NCBI GenBank assembly: GCA_036557285.1
Contig: DATBHW010000005.1
Span: 124,001 to 188,000, forward strand
Source of the DNA: Ktedonobacterales bacterium
GTDB lineage: Bacteria; Chloroflexota; Ktedonobacteria; Ktedonobacterales; DATBGS01
Length of the DNA: 64,000 bases
Direction of reading: 5' to 3'
The translations under genes and the position numbers were made by a program. The notes under the pieces are model-generated. The model searched no databases and was not told the DNA's origin. It saw only the letters and a list, made by a program, of their open reading frames with translations. Below are positions 1-7,406 of this stretch, one piece after another. The number at the start of each line of letters is the position of its first letter. Position 1 is the stretch's first letter.

Positions 1-37
1 TACCAGCCAAAACAAGCTCCTTTCAATCAAAGCAGCA

Positions 38-316
38 CTACCACCCAGGGGGCAGCGCCTGGGTCAGTAAAACGCCCATGATACTCAGCGCGGCCCAGGC
101 GAAAAGCCATGATACATCAAAAAACCCCACTGGGGGAATACGCTTGCGAATCGGCGCAATAACAGGCTCTGTGCAGCGCACCAGAAACAGCATGATCGGA
201 TTGCTCTCGCTGAGGCGAATCCACGACAGAATCATGCGCACGAACATCAAAGCAATTAAGCAACCAAAGAATAGATTGATCACCACATGCAGAATATTAT
301 GTTGGAGCAGAAACAT
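38..316 (-). CDS. YggT family membrane protein
   Basis: A 92-residue membrane protein with two hydrophobic segments (about 8-32 and 68-88) separated by a basic stretch with a conserved-looking TEPVIAPIRKRIPP motif, the hallmark of the YggT/YlmG family. Family members act in envelope or division-related processes; the precise biochemical role is not settled. A GGGGAGGAAG ribosome site lies 3 bases before the ATG. It is the last visible gene of a minus-strand series pgeF-yggS-DUF6391-yggT, an order resembling the ylm division cluster of other bacteria, which supports the family call. The length is normal for the family. Confidence 0.88.
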   Translation of the reverse strand: MFLLQHNILHVVINLFFGCLIALMFVRMILSWIRLSESNPIMLFLVRCTEPVIAPIRKRIPPVGFFDVSWLFAWAALSIMGVLLTQALPPGW

Positions 317-351
317 GTCTTCCTCCCCGGATCGCCAAGCGGGCAGTGCGC

Positions 352-846
352 TTATCCCTGAGCGGTTTGCACCTCAACGGTGGACAGGCCAAAGTACGAG
401 CGTCGTCTAATGTCACTGATACGCACGCCGCGCAGGTCAGGCAGCGTGGTCACATGCCGCTGAACCACCGCGCCAAACGGGCGGGCAAACACCATCGCGC
501 CCAATACCCCCGCCGCTGCCGAGAGCAGCCGGGTTCGCGGGCGCATCAGCGTCAGGGCTAGCAGCCAGCTTACTATCGTCAACGAAAGACCTACGGCAAC
601 ATTCGTCCCACAGTTCGGATGAATCGCCAGTTCTGCTTCACCCGCCTGGAGCCGCTCCAATGCTTCAGCAGCAGCCCCGCGAACTTTATCCAGATCGACT
701 GTACCAAAAATGACAAAACCTTGTGGGCTGGATCGGGCGCTGACCCGTAGATTAGCGATCTTCCTCGTTAGAATCGTGACCGTCGCATGCTCCAGCGCGT
801 GATTCTGGCGAATCCGCCGACCAAAGAACAAATCGCCTACGTTCAT
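352..846 (-). CDS. DUF6391-type membrane protein
   Basis: A 164-residue protein with an N-terminal NHALEHA motif (residues 15-21), a soluble alpha/beta-looking region to about residue 80, then two hydrophobic segments (about 82-101 and 107-128). The HALEHA signature is what I associate with the DUF6391 family; no function is known to me. The start is well supported by GAGGGGAGCAG just upstream of the ATG. It lies 35 bases before yggT and about 140 bases after yggS on the same strand, so it may be cotranscribed with the division-type cluster, although a repeat relic sits in the gap after yggS. Confidence 0.7.
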   Translation of the reverse strand: MNVGDLFFGRRIRQNHALEHATVTILTRKIANLRVSARSSPQGFVIFGTVDLDKVRGAAAEALERLQAGEAELAIHPNCGTNVAVGLSLTIVSWLLALTLMRPRTRLLSAAAGVLGAMVFARPFGAVVQRHVTTLPDLRGVRISDIRRRSYFGLSTVEVQTAQG

Positions 847-931
847 TGTCTGCTCCCCTCTCCCGGAGAAGGATCAATCAGGCTGCCGCGCCTTAGAATG
901 CCTCACACAACCGACGGGTGGCCCCACCCCT

Positions 932-956
932 GCCGCCTGGAAGGACGGCGCTACAA
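932..956. repeat. Relic of the GCCGCCTGGAAGG repeat core
   Basis: This 25-base stretch closely matches the inner inverted-repeat arm of the two mobile elements at 10854-11172 and 22821-22999 (GCCGCCTGGAAGG followed by CGGCGCTACAA). It lacks the outer ends, so it is a relic or a related short palindromic repeat. It lies in the yggS-DUF6391 gap between an ACACAACC (905-912) and GGTTGTGT (978-985) inverted pair that reaches the yggS stop codon, so the gap may fold into a long hairpin. Confidence 0.5.
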
Positions 957-984
957 CCCCGCCCCTGCTCGTGCGGAGGTTGTG

Positions 985-1686
985 TTAGGCGCCCTTAGCG
1001 GGCCGTTCGCCAAAGAGAGCGCGGCCAACGCGAACCATCGTCGCCCCTTCCTCAATCGCCACCAGAAAATCATTGCTCATCCCCATCGAAAGCGCATCCC
1101 ACGAGCCGCGCGGAAAACGTTCGCGCAGATCATCCCGCAGTTCCCGCAGCCGCCGAAAGACGGGCCGCGCCTCTTCTGGCTGGGTCGTATAGGGCGCAAT
1201 CGTCATCAGCCCCAGCACGCGCAGATGCGGCAAAAGCAGCGCCTCAGCCGCCAGCAGAGGAAGCTCCGTAGGGCTTATCCCCTCTTTGGAGGCTTCGCCA
1301 GACACATTCACCTGCAACAAGACGGAAACCATTCGCTCGCGCGCCGCAGCGCCGCGCTCCAACGCCTCCGCCAGATGCAGGCTATCCACGCTCTGAATCA
1401 GATCAAACAATTCCACAGCCCGCGCCACTTTATTTGTCTGAAGATGGCCGATCAAATGCCAGCGAATCAGCGGGTACTGCAACTCCCTGATCTTGGCGCG
1501 CGCCTCTTGCACGCGGTTCTCGCCAAACACTTTCAGGCCCACCTCATACGCCAGAGCAATACGTTCAACAGGGACCGTCTTGGTCACAGCGATAATCGTC
1601 ACATCATCCGCGCTGCGCCCGCTGCGCGTCGCAGCTTGCGCTACTTGCAAGCGCACCTCTCGAATGCGCTCTACCAGATCGTCCAT
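985..1686 (-). CDS. yggS: YggS/PLPBP family pyridoxal-phosphate homeostasis protein
   Basis: A 233-residue single-domain PLP-binding protein. The PLP lysine lies in AVTKTVP (Lys36). Further family blocks are FGENRVQEA (about 54-62), [11 protein letters not shown], and the C-terminal [21 protein letters not shown] block that cups the phosphate. Members have no catalytic activity of their own and are thought to buffer PLP and amino-acid pools. The start codon is 6 bases after the pgeF stop, so the two are almost certainly one transcript; this pairing is widespread. The upstream ribosome site is weak, consistent with coupling. Confidence 0.93.
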   Translation of the reverse strand: MDDLVERIREVRLQVAQAATRSGRSADDVTIIAVTKTVPVERIALAYEVGLKVFGENRVQEARAKIRELQYPLIRWHLIGHLQTNKVARAVELFDLIQSVDSLHLAEALERGAAARERMVSVLLQVNVSGEASKEGISPTELPLLAAEALLLPHLRVLGLMTIAPYTTQPEEARPVFRRLRELRDDLRERFPRGSWDALSMGMSNDFLVAIEEGATMVRVGRALFGERPAKGA

Positions 1687-1692
1687 CGTTCG

Positions 1693-2523
1693 CTAGCCCA
1701 CATTAAGACCCGCCAACACCGCAAAACGCCCGGTCTTGCCGTGTTCGCGTCGGTGCGAAAAAAACAGGTCCGTGCGGCACGCCGTACAAAAAGGCATGAT
1801 CTCGATATGTTCTGGAGCTACCCCAGCCGCCAGCAACTGCTGCCGGTTGGTCTCCTTCAAGTCCAACATCCAGCGATCAGAGCGTCCATCTGCATGCGGC
1901 TGAAGCGCCGCCGATTGCCTGAGTTCAGCCGAACGCTCGAACGCCTCTAACACATCTGGCCCAACCTCATAGCAGCAAGGGCCAATGGCCGGAGCCAGGC
2001 CCACCAGCAGATCGGTAGGCCGTGAGCCAAAACGCTCGGCCAGCGCCCGCACAGTCTGACCAGCGATGCCAAGAGACGTGCCGCGCCAACCAGCGTGAGT
2101 GAGAGCGGCCACACGCCGCACCGGATCGAAATACAAAACAGGCAAACAATCCGCAAACGAGATGAGGAGAAATACTCCCGGCTCCCTCGTCACCAGGGCA
2201 TCGGCTCGCCGACGAAACCCCGGATCGCCAAGCTGGTCGTGGTCAAGCTTCCACTCCGCGCCAACCTCAATGACCTCATCACCATGCACAATCCACGAAG
2301 TCGCTATCGGCCAATCAGGCCGCCCCAGCGCCTGGGAAAGCAAGCGCCGATTCGCATACACTGTCGGGCGCTCATCGCCAACACTTAAACCCGTATTCAG
2401 ACTTTCATAGGGCGCGGCGCTCAGGCCACCCTGACGAGAGAAGACCGCGTGCGCCATAGCCGGATATTGGGAGAAATGGTCAAACTGAAAATAGGTACTG
2501 GCTCCTTGCTGCTGCTCAATCAC
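1693..2523 (-). CDS. pgeF: Peptidoglycan editing factor PgeF (YfiH/YlmD, laccase-fold)
   Basis: A 276-residue protein with the three metal-binding positions of the family: His80 in IVHGDE, Cys126 in SFADCLP and His143 in THAGWRG, plus the late GPAIGPCCYEVG block. In Escherichia coli the homologue removes misincorporated L-Ser from UDP-MurNAc-peptide precursors; others report multicopper-oxidase or purine-nucleoside activity for the fold. I start it at GTG 2523, with GGAGG about 12 bases upstream. It is the first gene of the pgeF-yggS-DUF6391-yggT series. The GH35 stop codon lies only 70 bases upstream, so separate promoter space is limited. Confidence 0.92.
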   Translation of the reverse strand: MIEQQQGASTYFQFDHFSQYPAMAHAVFSRQGGLSAAPYESLNTGLSVGDERPTVYANRRLLSQALGRPDWPIATSWIVHGDEVIEVGAEWKLDHDQLGDPGFRRRADALVTREPGVFLLISFADCLPVLYFDPVRRVAALTHAGWRGTSLGIAGQTVRALAERFGSRPTDLLVGLAPAIGPCCYEVGPDVLEAFERSAELRQSAALQPHADGRSDRWMLDLKETNRQQLLAAGVAPEHIEIMPFCTACRTDLFFSHRREHGKTGRFAVLAGLNVG

Positions 2524-2593
2524 GCGCGCCTATAAACCTCCGCGAAAAGTGTCACCCCCACTCTCCCTTCCATGTGCTATTGTAGCATACGAT

Positions 2594-4996
2594 TCACGCG
2601 GGCATCATATGCAGCGCCAGCACATCATCCGCCGCCAGCAGCAGATTGAGTTTCCCAGCGCCGCTGCACTCAGCACGCGAATGCTTATAGCTATATAGTG
2701 TCTCCACGCGAACATCCGTCAACCCTTCCAGCGTCAGCTTCAACTCGCCACGCTGTTCGCCCAGCCGATTCAGCAGAAAGAGCAGCCAGCTTCCATCAGG
2801 CAAGCGCCTCCGCACAGTCTCAATCTCCAGATCGCTCCCTGCCTGGCGCTGAACCCCGGCGGCATCCATCAATTCCACCACAAAGCGGCGCAGCCCGGCA
2901 CGTTCTTCAGGCGTCAGCCGATAGTAAACTGACGTGGCATACGCCCCGCCCGGGATTGTCCCCAGCACTGTACTGGTCCCCCGTCCCACCTCCACACGAT
3001 AGCCCGCCACCCGCGACCCGGAGCGCAGGACGACCTGGTCTGGCGGAACACCAATTACTCGGCCTTCCAGAATGCCATTCGCGCTATCGATCAAGTACAT
3101 TCCACCCTGTTGTGCCAGACCGAAAAAGCGGATCAGCCGATAATCGCCACGCACCGCCGCGCCGCCCGCCGAGGTCAGCCGCGCGCCGGGTAACTTGATC
3201 GCCTGGCCTACCAACAGCGGTTCGGCCAGATCGCTTAGGTGCATCGCGGTAGGCATCACGCGCGCCAGCCTCCGCCGATTCAGCAGGCGGTAACGAATCC
3301 CCCAGCCGTTCAGCAGCCCCAGCAGCATTTTTCCTGCCCCCAGCCACTGCGCGCTCTGCACAGTATAGGGATAGAGCACCCCGGCATCCGCCAACCACCG
3401 TCCATAAGCATCTCTGTAAATCGGGCCTGGCAGCGTGATAAGCTGCCCGCCCTGTTCCACATAGCGGCGCAGCTTCGCCAGGCTCTCCTCGTCAAGATAG
3501 CCCTTGGTCGGCAAGATGGCAACCCGACAGGTCGCCAATTGCTCATCCGGCGCCTGCTCCAGATCAAAGAAGCGCGGCTGATAGCCTGCGCTCAGCAACA
3601 GATCATAGAAGCCAAACGACCCCAGCGTCGCAAAAAACGGCAGCGGCCTCTGGACGCCCCACCTCGGCAGATACTCGTCTTTAGTCAAACGGCTGTAGGG
3701 CTGATAGTGCAGATAGGCGATAGCATCGCTGCTCTCGGTTGATTGCAATATCATTTGCTCGTGCTGGGCAAGAAACTGCTGCACGCCGCGCACCGCCTCA
3801 TAGCGCGGCTGCTCGCGGCCCTCTTCATCCAGCAGCGTCTGAAAGTGATAGGGCGCGCCTTCCGGGTCTTTGCCATCATGGGCAATATACATGGCATAGC
3901 CGCGCGTGCCATGCGCCGCGCAGCCCAGCACCGCCTGCACCGTCGCCTCATGAGCAATCCGCGCCCGCATATCCCACCAGCCCGTCCCCAACTCCAGACA
4001 AGCAGACGGTCGCTCAGGCGTGGCATAGGCGCTAAAAAGCGCCGGGCCACGCGACGAGAGAAAAGGGAAATCAGCGGTTGCCATGGAGTTGGTACTTTTG
4101 GTGTAGAGATCAAAGCCGTAGACATCAGCGACCTTCGACTTACTGCCTGGATGAGACGGGCTGCGATAGGTTGTCGGCTCATTGATCACCAACGGCACTG
4201 GCACGCCAAGCTCCCCGGCAATCTTGCGCAGATACTTCAGATAGCTGACCAGCCAGTCTTCAAGAAAACGCTGCCAATCGATAGCCTCGCCGCGCCCCCA
4301 TTTGCCGCGCGGGGGGAGAATCTGCCCAAAGGCGCGAAAGTTCGTACCCCAGGCAGCATTCAGGTCTTCAATCTCGCCGTAGGTATCGTGCAGAAAGATG
4401 CGATAGCGCCCCACTGTATCGGGGTTAAAATCAAACTTGCCCAGCGAGGCTCCATACATCAGGCCGGTTTCGTTATCAAGCTGGAAGCTGATGACGGGAG
4501 CGTCGAAATAGGCTCGCAGCGCCTCCACCACCGCCGCGTACCAGTGTTCCACTTTTGCCAGATAGGTTGCTTGCATCACCGCAAAGTTGAAGTAATGATC
4601 CCCGCGAATCAGCCGCCCATCGGGGCCGCGCATCACCGTATCAGGATACTTTTCACCTAACCAGCGTGGATGACCAAAGCCGCGATACTCAGCATAAATA
4701 TACGGCCCAGGCCGCGCCATCAGCGGCAGCCCACTTTCGCGGCACGCCTCCAGAAAAGCCACAAGGTTCCGCTGCGGATGTGTTTGACCGTGAAAATCGA
4801 GCGCGCCTTCTTCCGGCTCGTGCCAGACCCAGGGAATATAGCTGGAGACAGCGTTAAAGCCTGCCGCCTTCAGCTTCTCCAACCCTGGCCGCCAGAGATC
4901 AGACCGAATACGAAAATACTGAAACTCGCCTGCTCGCCAAAACCAGGGCTGCCCATCCAGCAAGAAGACGCCGCCCTGCGCGCTTAACCGAGCCAT
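2594..4996 (-). CDS. Glycoside hydrolase family 35 beta-galactosidase-like protein
   Basis: About 800 residues. The N-terminus shows the GH35 TIM-barrel pattern: a FLLDGQPWFWRAGEFQYFR start, the KAAGFNAVSSYIPWVWHEPEEG block and GLPLMARPGPYIYAEYRGFG. The proposed acid/base Glu is in FQLDNETG. An alpha/beta insertion follows, and C-terminal beta-rich domains extend well beyond the barrel. No signal peptide is visible, so a cytoplasmic enzyme acting on imported oligosaccharides is likely. I place the start at ATG 4996 rather than the upstream in-frame TTG (5014) because GGCGGA lies just before it. It follows hpt by about 60 bases on the same strand, an unexpected partner for a housekeeping gene. 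Confidence 0.85.
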   Translation of the reverse strand: MARLSAQGGVFLLDGQPWFWRAGEFQYFRIRSDLWRPGLEKLKAAGFNAVSSYIPWVWHEPEEGALDFHGQTHPQRNLVAFLEACRESGLPLMARPGPYIYAEYRGFGHPRWLGEKYPDTVMRGPDGRLIRGDHYFNFAVMQATYLAKVEHWYAAVVEALRAYFDAPVISFQLDNETGLMYGASLGKFDFNPDTVGRYRIFLHDTYGEIEDLNAAWGTNFRAFGQILPPRGKWGRGEAIDWQRFLEDWLVSYLKYLRKIAGELGVPVPLVINEPTTYRSPSHPGSKSKVADVYGFDLYTKSTNSMATADFPFLSSRGPALFSAYATPERPSACLELGTGWWDMRARIAHEATVQAVLGCAAHGTRGYAMYIAHDGKDPEGAPYHFQTLLDEEGREQPRYEAVRGVQQFLAQHEQMILQSTESSDAIAYLHYQPYSRLTKDEYLPRWGVQRPLPFFATLGSFGFYDLLLSAGYQPRFFDLEQAPDEQLATCRVAILPTKGYLDEESLAKLRRYVEQGGQLITLPGPIYRDAYGRWLADAGVLYPYTVQSAQWLGAGKMLLGLLNGWGIRYRLLNRRRLARVMPTAMHLSDLAEPLLVGQAIKLPGARLTSAGGAAVRGDYRLIRFFGLAQQGGMYLIDSANGILEGRVIGVPPDQVVLRSGSRVAGYRVEVGRGTSTVLGTIPGGAYATSVYYRLTPEERAGLRRFVVELMDAAGVQRQAGSDLEIETVRRRLPDGSWLLFLLNRLGEQRGELKLTLEGLTDVRVETLYSYKHSRAECSGAGKLNLLLAADDVLALHMMPA

Positions 4997-5058
4997 ACTG
5001 ATTCCGCCATTCAACTAAGATGATCGAGATGAGAGCAAAAAGAAGAACCAGGAACGCT

Positions 5059-5637
5059 TCATCGTCCTTTACCCGAAGTATCAGCGCCGTCTATAGGCGC
5101 CTGATACACCTCTGGTTTGAGAACTCCAATGTAGGGCAGGTTCCGGTAATGCTGCGCATAATCAAGCCCATAGCCCACCACAAAGCGATCAGCGACCTGA
5201 AAACCAATATAATGCGGGGTAACGACTTTCGCGCGTTCCTTCACCTTATCAATCAGCGTGCAAACCCGCAGGCTGGCCGGGTTCCTCGTGCGCAGCACCT
5301 CCAGCAAATAGTGCAGCGTCAAGCCGCTGTCAACAATATCATCTACGAGCAGCACATGCTTGCCAGCGATAGGTTCTTCCAGGTCTTTCACAATACGGAC
5401 CACTCCGCTCGACTCGGTGGCGCTGCCATAACTGGAAGTGACCATAAAATCCATCTCCAGCGGCAAATCAATCGCCCGCGCCAGATCGGCTACAAACATC
5501 AGCGCGCCCTTCAAGACACAGAGCAGCAGCAGCGGCGCTCGCCCCTTATAGTCGTGGCTGATATGCTGTCCCAACTCTGCCACCTTTTGCTGCAATTGCT
5601 GCTGGGTAATGATGACTTCTTCAATGTCGTTATGCAC
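5059..5637 (-). CDS. hpt: Hypoxanthine phosphoribosyltransferase
   Basis: A 192-residue type I phosphoribosyltransferase. The PRPP loop is VLLVDDIVDSGLTL (residues 95-108), the early VLKGALMFVADL block and the SSYGSATESSG flexible loop are present, and the C-terminal RFVVGYGLDYAQHYRNLPYIG hood is complete. It salvages hypoxanthine or guanine to IMP or GMP. The start is GTG at 5637, in frame and 4 bases after AAGGAGG; an overlapping ATG (5639) is out of frame. It directly follows tilS (35-base gap), the conserved tilS-hpt order seen across Firmicutes and Chloroflexota. Confidence 0.95.
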   Translation of the reverse strand: MHNDIEEVIITQQQLQQKVAELGQHISHDYKGRAPLLLLCVLKGALMFVADLARAIDLPLEMDFMVTSSYGSATESSGVVRIVKDLEEPIAGKHVLLVDDIVDSGLTLHYLLEVLRTRNPASLRVCTLIDKVKERAKVVTPHYIGFQVADRFVVGYGLDYAQHYRNLPYIGVLKPEVYQAPIDGADTSGKGR

Positions 5638-5672
5638 ATATCCTCCTTCTTAATTCGATACCTGATTCGATG

Positions 5673-7151
5673 CTACAAAACAGCTTCCAATTCCAACGCC
5701 AGCACACGCCGCGTCGTCGGCGTCAGCTTCACCACATCGGCAACCTGATAGCCAGCCACCCAGAGGATACGATCATCAGCCCCACACACCAGCGGCAGCG
5801 CATCGCGCTCGGGGCGGGGGATTTTCGCGTCCACCATTACATCTTGCAGCTTCTTCTCACTGCGCAGGCCCAGCGTGCGAAAGCGATCACCGGCCCGCCG
5901 CGTGCGCACGTAGAGCGGTTGATACGCCTCTACCGCATCCAGGTCCATATACCCCCAGCGCCGCCCAGGCTCGCCACGCTCGTAGCCTGGTGGCGGACTG
6001 TTCTGCCCATCCAACACATGCCCTCGTACCAACCAGCGCGTGCCAGGCAATCTCGCTTCGCCTGGCACAGAGAATAGTACGCGCTCTTGATACTGCGGCA
6101 GCGCGCCAGAGGCTGTACTCTTGCGTGCAAGCTCTGATACATACCCCAGGGTGAACCGCTTATATACACGGCGCAGCCGCAGCCCGCCAGGCAGATGAAG
6201 CGCGCCAGAACCAGATGAGCCAAGCAGCAGGGCATCGCTCGCCTCCACATGGCGGTAGCCCAGACGAGCTTCGCCGCCCGAAATCCGCCATCCCGCGCGC
6301 AGCAGCAAGCGCCGACGCAGCGCCAGTGGCAAAAGCCGATAGGCTTCCACATCCCCTTCCAGGCAAGACACCTGCTCACTGACAATAACATCAGGCCAGC
6401 AGGCGTCAACCTGCGCCTCGATATAGGCATTCTCCTCTGCCAGCACTACAGCGTTGCGCAGCAGTGTCTCACGCAGATTCGGGTTATAGCGTTCCAGCAC
6501 CGGCAGCAGATCGTGGCGGATACGATTGCGCAGGAAACGACGGTCCTGGTTGCTGGCATCCTCACGAGACGCGAGGCGATGCTGTTCGCAATAGCGGAGA
6601 ATCTCCGCGCGGCGGATACGCAGCAGCGGGCGGATAATATCGCCCTCCAGCGCGCGCATCCCGGCCAGGCCCGCCAGCCCACTCCCCCGCAGCCAGTGCA
6701 TCACCAGCGTTTCCACCTGATCATCAGCATGGTGGGCGACGGCAATCCGCGCCGCGCCAACATCAGCAGCAATCCGGCGCAGAAACGCATAGCGCGCGCG
6801 CCGGGCAGCGTCTTCCAGCGAGCGATGGGTCTTTTGTGCCTGTGCCTGAACATCCTCTCGCCCAGGCGTGAAGGGTAAGCCCCACTGCCTGGCGAGATCA
6901 GCCACAAATGCCGCGTCGGCTCGGCCAGCTTCGCCGCGCAGCCCATGATCGAGATGGGCCACATGTACCCTGATACCGGCATAAGGGCCTACAGGTCCAC
7001 AGAGGTTCTTCAGAACATGCAGCAGGCAAACGGAATCTGGCCCACCTGATACCCCTACGACCACCACGCCGCCGTCGGGAAACAGGTGCTGCTCGTCAAT
7101 AGCGGTTTGCACTCCCGCTAGCAAACTGGAATCAGTCAACGCATGCGCCAT
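5673..7151 (-). CDS. tilS: tRNA(Ile)-lysidine synthase TilS
   Basis: A 492-residue N-type ATP pyrophosphatase with the SGGPDS P-loop (residues 35-40) after VVVGVS. HVAHLDHGLRG, the AHHADDQVETLVMHWLRGSGLAGLAGM block and DASNQDRRFLRNRIRHDLLP are all TilS signatures. The C-terminal third carries the TilS tRNA-binding domain (TLGLRSEKKLQDVMVDAKIPRPERD). The enzyme converts the wobble C of tRNA-Ile(CAU) to lysidine and is essential where present. A TTGACA/TATTAT promoter lies about 60 bases upstream. No good ribosome site precedes the ATG. It heads the likely operon tilS-hpt-GH35. Confidence 0.95.
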   Translation of the reverse strand: MAHALTDSSLLAGVQTAIDEQHLFPDGGVVVVGVSGGPDSVCLLHVLKNLCGPVGPYAGIRVHVAHLDHGLRGEAGRADAAFVADLARQWGLPFTPGREDVQAQAQKTHRSLEDAARRARYAFLRRIAADVGAARIAVAHHADDQVETLVMHWLRGSGLAGLAGMRALEGDIIRPLLRIRRAEILRYCEQHRLASREDASNQDRRFLRNRIRHDLLPVLERYNPNLRETLLRNAVVLAEENAYIEAQVDACWPDVIVSEQVSCLEGDVEAYRLLPLALRRRLLLRAGWRISGGEARLGYRHVEASDALLLGSSGSGALHLPGGLRLRRVYKRFTLGYVSELARKSTASGALPQYQERVLFSVPGEARLPGTRWLVRGHVLDGQNSPPPGYERGEPGRRWGYMDLDAVEAYQPLYVRTRRAGDRFRTLGLRSEKKLQDVMVDAKIPRPERDALPLVCGADDRILWVAGYQVADVVKLTPTTRRVLALELEAVL

Positions 7152-7207
7152 GAGTTTTATGGGCTTGAGGTATGGTATGAGGATGACGCCAGCAACAATT
7201 ATGCCTT

Positions 7208-7236
7208 ATAATAGCAGGCGGCCTGGCATTTGTCAA
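7208..7236 (-). promoter_or_regulatory. Sigma-70-type promoter for tilS-hpt
   Basis: Read on the minus strand: TTGACA (7236-7231), a 17-base spacer and TATTAT (7213-7208). Predicted transcription starts near 7201, about 50 bases upstream of the tilS ATG. The rest of the 7152-7406 gap shows no other gene. Confidence 0.6.
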
Positions 7237-7406
7237 TCTCCAATAGACCATTTAGCAGACGATCTAAAAAGTCGCGCCTCCAACCGAATCTTTCATACCA
7301 TAATGAGAGACGGGGATAGCTTCCTGCTCTCAGGAGAACCATCCCCATCTTTCATTATCGCATATTATCTTGCGTTCAGGCGAACCCTGGCGGCATTTCG
7401 AGGGGC

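Noticed and set aside
787-1950. A 387-codon open frame on the plus strand
   Set aside because: It is antisense to yggS and pgeF, whose motifs are unmistakable. Its composition is rich in Arg, His and Gln, typical of a shadow frame.
3743-4660. A 305-codon open frame antisense to the GH35 gene
   Set aside because: It has no recognisable domain or ribosome site, and the opposite strand encodes clear GH35 motifs.
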